This document shows, one piece after another, positions 6,264 through 8,126 of a DNA stretch of 8,126 nt. Source of the stretch: Actinomycetes bacterium (lineage in GTDB: Bacteria > Actinomycetota > Actinomycetes > Actinomycetales > Actinomycetaceae); NCBI GenBank assembly GCA_023420745.1, contig JAEZVQ010000144.1, forward strand, positions 1 to 8,126. Direction: 5' to 3'. Positions within the stretch are counted from its first letter, which is position 1; the number at the start of each line of letters is the position of its first letter. Both the position numbers and the translations under genes were made by a program. Below the pieces are notes generated by a model. That model did no database searches, was not told the origin of the DNA, and was given only the letters and a program-made list of their open reading frames with translations.

Positions 6264-7977
6264 TGATTGTTCCTGTCTGTGTTCCTGACACACTCCGTGT
6301 TTGTGAGGAGATCCCTGTTCGTGCGGATCGCGCCTCGACCAACACCATTGACGCGCCCGCGAGGACGGCGAGGAGAACGGATGCGGCGAGAGCCATCCCC
6401 TGCGCCTGCGCGGAAGGCTCTCCGATCAACCGGTAGACCGCGACCGGGAGCGTCGGCGTCGCCGGGCGGGCGAGGAACGCCGTAGCTCCGAACTCTCCCA
6501 ACGACATGGCGAACGCGAACGCGGCGCCCACGGCGATGGAGCGCCACACGTAGGGAACCTCGACGGCAATGAGAACTCGCAAGGGAGAGGCTCCGAGCAC
6601 CCGTGCGGCATCGAGCTGCCGAGGATCCAGCGAGGCGAACACCGGTGTCACGATACGCACGACGAGCGGGATCGCCACCATGGTCTGCGCCATCGGGATG
6701 AGCCACCAGGATCCGCGCAGATCGATGGGCGGATGATCCAACGCGATGAGGAAACCGAAACCGACAGTGACCGCGGAAATTCCGATTGGCAGCATAAAGG
6801 CAGCGTCGATCATGCGGAGGGTGAGTTTTCCTCGGCGGGTTCTCGGTCGCCGGGTGACAGCAATCGCCACGAGGCTGCCGATGAAGACAGCGGTGAGTGT
6901 CGCGACCACGGCGATCGTGAGAGATCGACCCACCGACGAAATCACCGACGCGCCGAGAATCCTCACCGCTTTGTCATCGAAAAGATCTGAATAGTTCGCC
7001 AGTGTCAGTTGAGAATCGCGGTGCAGTGATCGCCACACGAGGTTGGCGAGCGGAGCCGCGATGAGCCCAACAACGACGAGAATCGTCGTAATCATTGCCG
7101 GGATGTCTCGAAAGGTGAGGGGTCGGGGATCAAGGTCGGTGCGCAGCCTTCCTCCACCGTCACTGGCTCGGCGTGTGAGCGACGCGAATGCGAGACACGC
7201 GCCGATGACGACTAACTGGACGATCGACAGTACCGACGCTGACCTCAGATCGAGTATCCCGGTGGTGAGGAAATAGATTTCGGTTTCCACCGTGGCGATC
7301 CTCGTCCCTCCGAGGATGAGGACGAGACCGAAGGATGAGGCGCAGAAAAGGAAAACCATGATCCCCGCTGACGCAATCGCGGGGGTGAGGCGGATGAGCG
7401 TCACCGTCGCGAATACCCGGATGGGCGAGGCACCCAGTGCGGCTGCCGCTTGTTCAGTTCGAGGGTCGAGACGCACCCACAGCTGCCCGATGGTGCGCAC
7501 CGCGAGCGAATAGTTGAAAAACACCATGCCAACGATGACCGCTGTTGCTGTGCCGTCCCAGTGGAGAAAGCCCAAGGGTGCACCTTCGGAGAGGAGTGCG
7601 CGAAAGCACACTCCGACAACCACGGATGGCAGTACGAAGGGGATAGCGACGATGGCGCGCATCAGCGTGCGACCGGGGAAACGCGTGCGGTAGAGGATCC
7701 ACGATCCTGGGAGGGCAAGCACCAGGCAGATCAGCGTGGCCACCGTCGACATTGCGATCGTTGTCACGATCACACGCCACGTGCGTGCTCGCGTCAGTAC
7801 ATCGGAGAATCCGGTGAGATCCCAGCCACCGTCAGCTCCGATAAAACCGCGGGAGACGAGCGTGCCTGTCGGGAGGAGAAAAAAGACGGTGAGGAAAGCG
7901 GCGGGGATGCCGACAGCGATGAGCCATCCGCATCCTCTCGCCACTCGATCGAAGATTCGATGTGAAGGGTGCGCCAT
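6256..7977 (-). CDS. ABC importer permease with two fused transmembrane domains, ThiP/FbpB-like
   Basis: The protein forms the membrane channel of the importer. From ATG 7977-7975 it is 573 aa, the size expected for a two-domain ThiP or FbpB permease. About twelve membrane segments are visible, six per half (roughly residues 17-38, 69-92, 103-127, 143-163, 204-224, 247-267, then 293-315, 350-373, 392-412, 423-445, 478-500, 527-549). Each half has an EAA-type coupling loop for the ATPase: EQAAAALGASPIRVF starting near residue 175, and LDAARVLGASPLRVL near 455. The conserved SLGEFGATAFLARP stretch near 492-505 is typical of this family's second domain. The start is uncertain: no Shine-Dalgarno site precedes the ATG (the bases there read CACCTCC, the complement of one), and an in-frame GTG at 8031-8029 would add an Arg/Pro-rich 18-residue extension encoded across a strong hairpin. 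I prefer the ATG because the hairpin looks intergenic. Thiamine is my first choice of substrate; iron is possible. Confidence 0.9.
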   Translation of the reverse strand: MAHPSHRIFDRVARGCGWLIAVGIPAAFLTVFFLLPTGTLVSRGFIGADGGWDLTGFSDVLTRARTWRVIVTTIAMSTVATLICLVLALPGSWILYRTRFPGRTLMRAIVAIPFVLPSVVVGVCFRALLSEGAPLGFLHWDGTATAVIVGMVFFNYSLAVRTIGQLWVRLDPRTEQAAAALGASPIRVFATVTLIRLTPAIASAGIMVFLFCASSFGLVLILGGTRIATVETEIYFLTTGILDLRSASVLSIVQLVVIGACLAFASLTRRASDGGGRLRTDLDPRPLTFRDIPAMITTILVVVGLIAAPLANLVWRSLHRDSQLTLANYSDLFDDKAVRILGASVISSVGRSLTIAVVATLTAVFIGSLVAIAVTRRPRTRRGKLTLRMIDAAFMLPIGISAVTVGFGFLIALDHPPIDLRGSWWLIPMAQTMVAIPLVVRIVTPVFASLDPRQLDAARVLGASPLRVLIAVEVPYVWRSIAVGAAFAFAMSLGEFGATAFLARPATPTLPVAVYRLIGEPSAQAQGMALAASVLLAVLAGASMVLVEARSARTGISSQTRSVSGTQTGTINE

Positions 7978-7990
7978 GATGGGAGGTGGT

Positions 7991-8024
7991 GGGTGAGGCA
8001 CCGGTGATCGCCGGCGCCTCACCC
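7991..8024 (-). terminator. Strong intercistronic hairpin between binding protein and permease genes
   Basis: As minus-strand RNA, GGGUGAGGCGCCGG and CCGGUGCCUCACCC pair over 14 bp (one G-U wobble) around a six-base CGAUCA loop, with a further U-A pair at the base. On the opposite strand the wobble becomes an A-C mismatch, so the structure favours minus-strand transcripts. It begins 11 nt after the binding-protein stop and no T-tract follows. It is most likely a partial terminator or a 3'-end stabiliser that gives more binding protein than permease. Confidence 0.65.
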
Positions 8025-8035
8025 AATCCACTCAC

Positions 8036-8126
8036 TTATCGACTGGTGATGTCAGTCCACTCGGTGAGCCACTTCTGCTGGTTCTCGACGATTGTTTGAG
8101 AATCCAACTGGTGCGGTGTGCTCGCC
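8036..8126 (-). CDS. ABC substrate-binding protein, C-terminal end only (thiamine-binding TbpA/ThiB-like)
   Basis: Only the last 29 codons are visible, ending at TAA (8038-8036): a polar tail reading IVENQQKWLTEWTDITSR. A closing helix with W-x3-W spacing and a final -SR resembles the ends of thiamine-binding periplasmic proteins such as E. coli ThiB. Its place as first gene before the permease and ATPase on the same strand matches thiB-thiP-thiQ order. The domain itself, the lipobox and any upstream TPP riboswitch lie outside the window, so substrate assignment rests on this short tail and on gene order. Confidence 0.75.
   Translation of the reverse strand, partial: ASTPHQLDSQTIVENQQKWLTEWTDITSR

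Noticed and set aside
7450..7965. Plus-strand open frame of 171 codons opposite the permease
   Set aside because: It is antisense to predicted membrane segments and EAA loop of the permease, with a charged low-complexity product and no ribosome site.
7991..8126. TPP riboswitch for the thiamine-type importer
   Set aside because: It would lie upstream of the binding-protein gene, outside the window; the hairpin at 7991-8024 is a simple stem without the riboswitch core.
1..8126. tRNA, rRNA, CRISPR array, insertion sequence, prophage or toxin-antitoxin genes
   Set aside because: No cloverleaf, conserved rRNA stretch, spaced repeat array, transposase, or small paired-gene signature was found on either strand.

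Overview
The window reads as a piece of a moderately high-GC actinobacterial chromosome. The evidence is a MutT1-type Nudix plus histidine-phosphatase fusion beside a polyphosphate kinase (the pairing known from mycobacteria), an actinobacterial-style PstS lipoprotein, and a GTTCACC direct-repeat PHO box. Codon use is GC-rich but not extreme; one TTA leucine codon sits in ppk, so this is not obviously Streptomyces. An Actinomycetales or Actinomycetaceae-like source is my guess, not something the sequence proves.

Layout, left to right. Positions 1-308 (minus) hold the N-terminal third or so of a phosphate-binding lipoprotein, PstS. Its upstream region carries two perfect 7-mers spaced exactly 11 nt, the form of an actinobacterial PhoP box. 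Positions 545-1636 (minus) encode a two-domain MutT1-like Nudix/histidine phosphatase, and 1776-2099 (minus) a stand-alone Rieske ferredoxin. A divergent intergenic region separates these from a plus-strand pair: an unrecognised 210-aa protein (2280-2912) and polyphosphate kinase ppk (2922-5177), nine bases apart and so probably one operon. A strong hairpin at 5191-5221 separates ppk from a convergent minus-strand ABC import operon: substrate-binding protein (only its C-terminus, 8036-8126), a fused two-domain permease (6256-7977) and an ATPase (5226-6263). Gene order and the binding-protein tail match thiamine-type ThiB-ThiP-ThiQ importers, with Fe(III)-type importers as the alternative.

How the genes fit together. 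The left and centre form a phosphate, polyphosphate and nucleotide neighbourhood: high-affinity phosphate capture (PstS), polyphosphate synthesis (Ppk) and nucleotide-pool or polyphosphorylated-nucleotide cleaning (MutT1). The 210-aa protein is placed to be an unnamed partner of Ppk. The right side is a separate importer whose operon carries a long hairpin between binding protein and permease, likely lowering permease and ATPase output relative to the binding protein.

I see no mobile element, tRNA, rRNA, CRISPR array or clear new defence-type system. The points most worth a second look are the PHO box, the unknown gene coupled to ppk, an abrupt composition and codon shift inside ppk, the hairpin inside the importer operon, and a short repeat at several gene boundaries.
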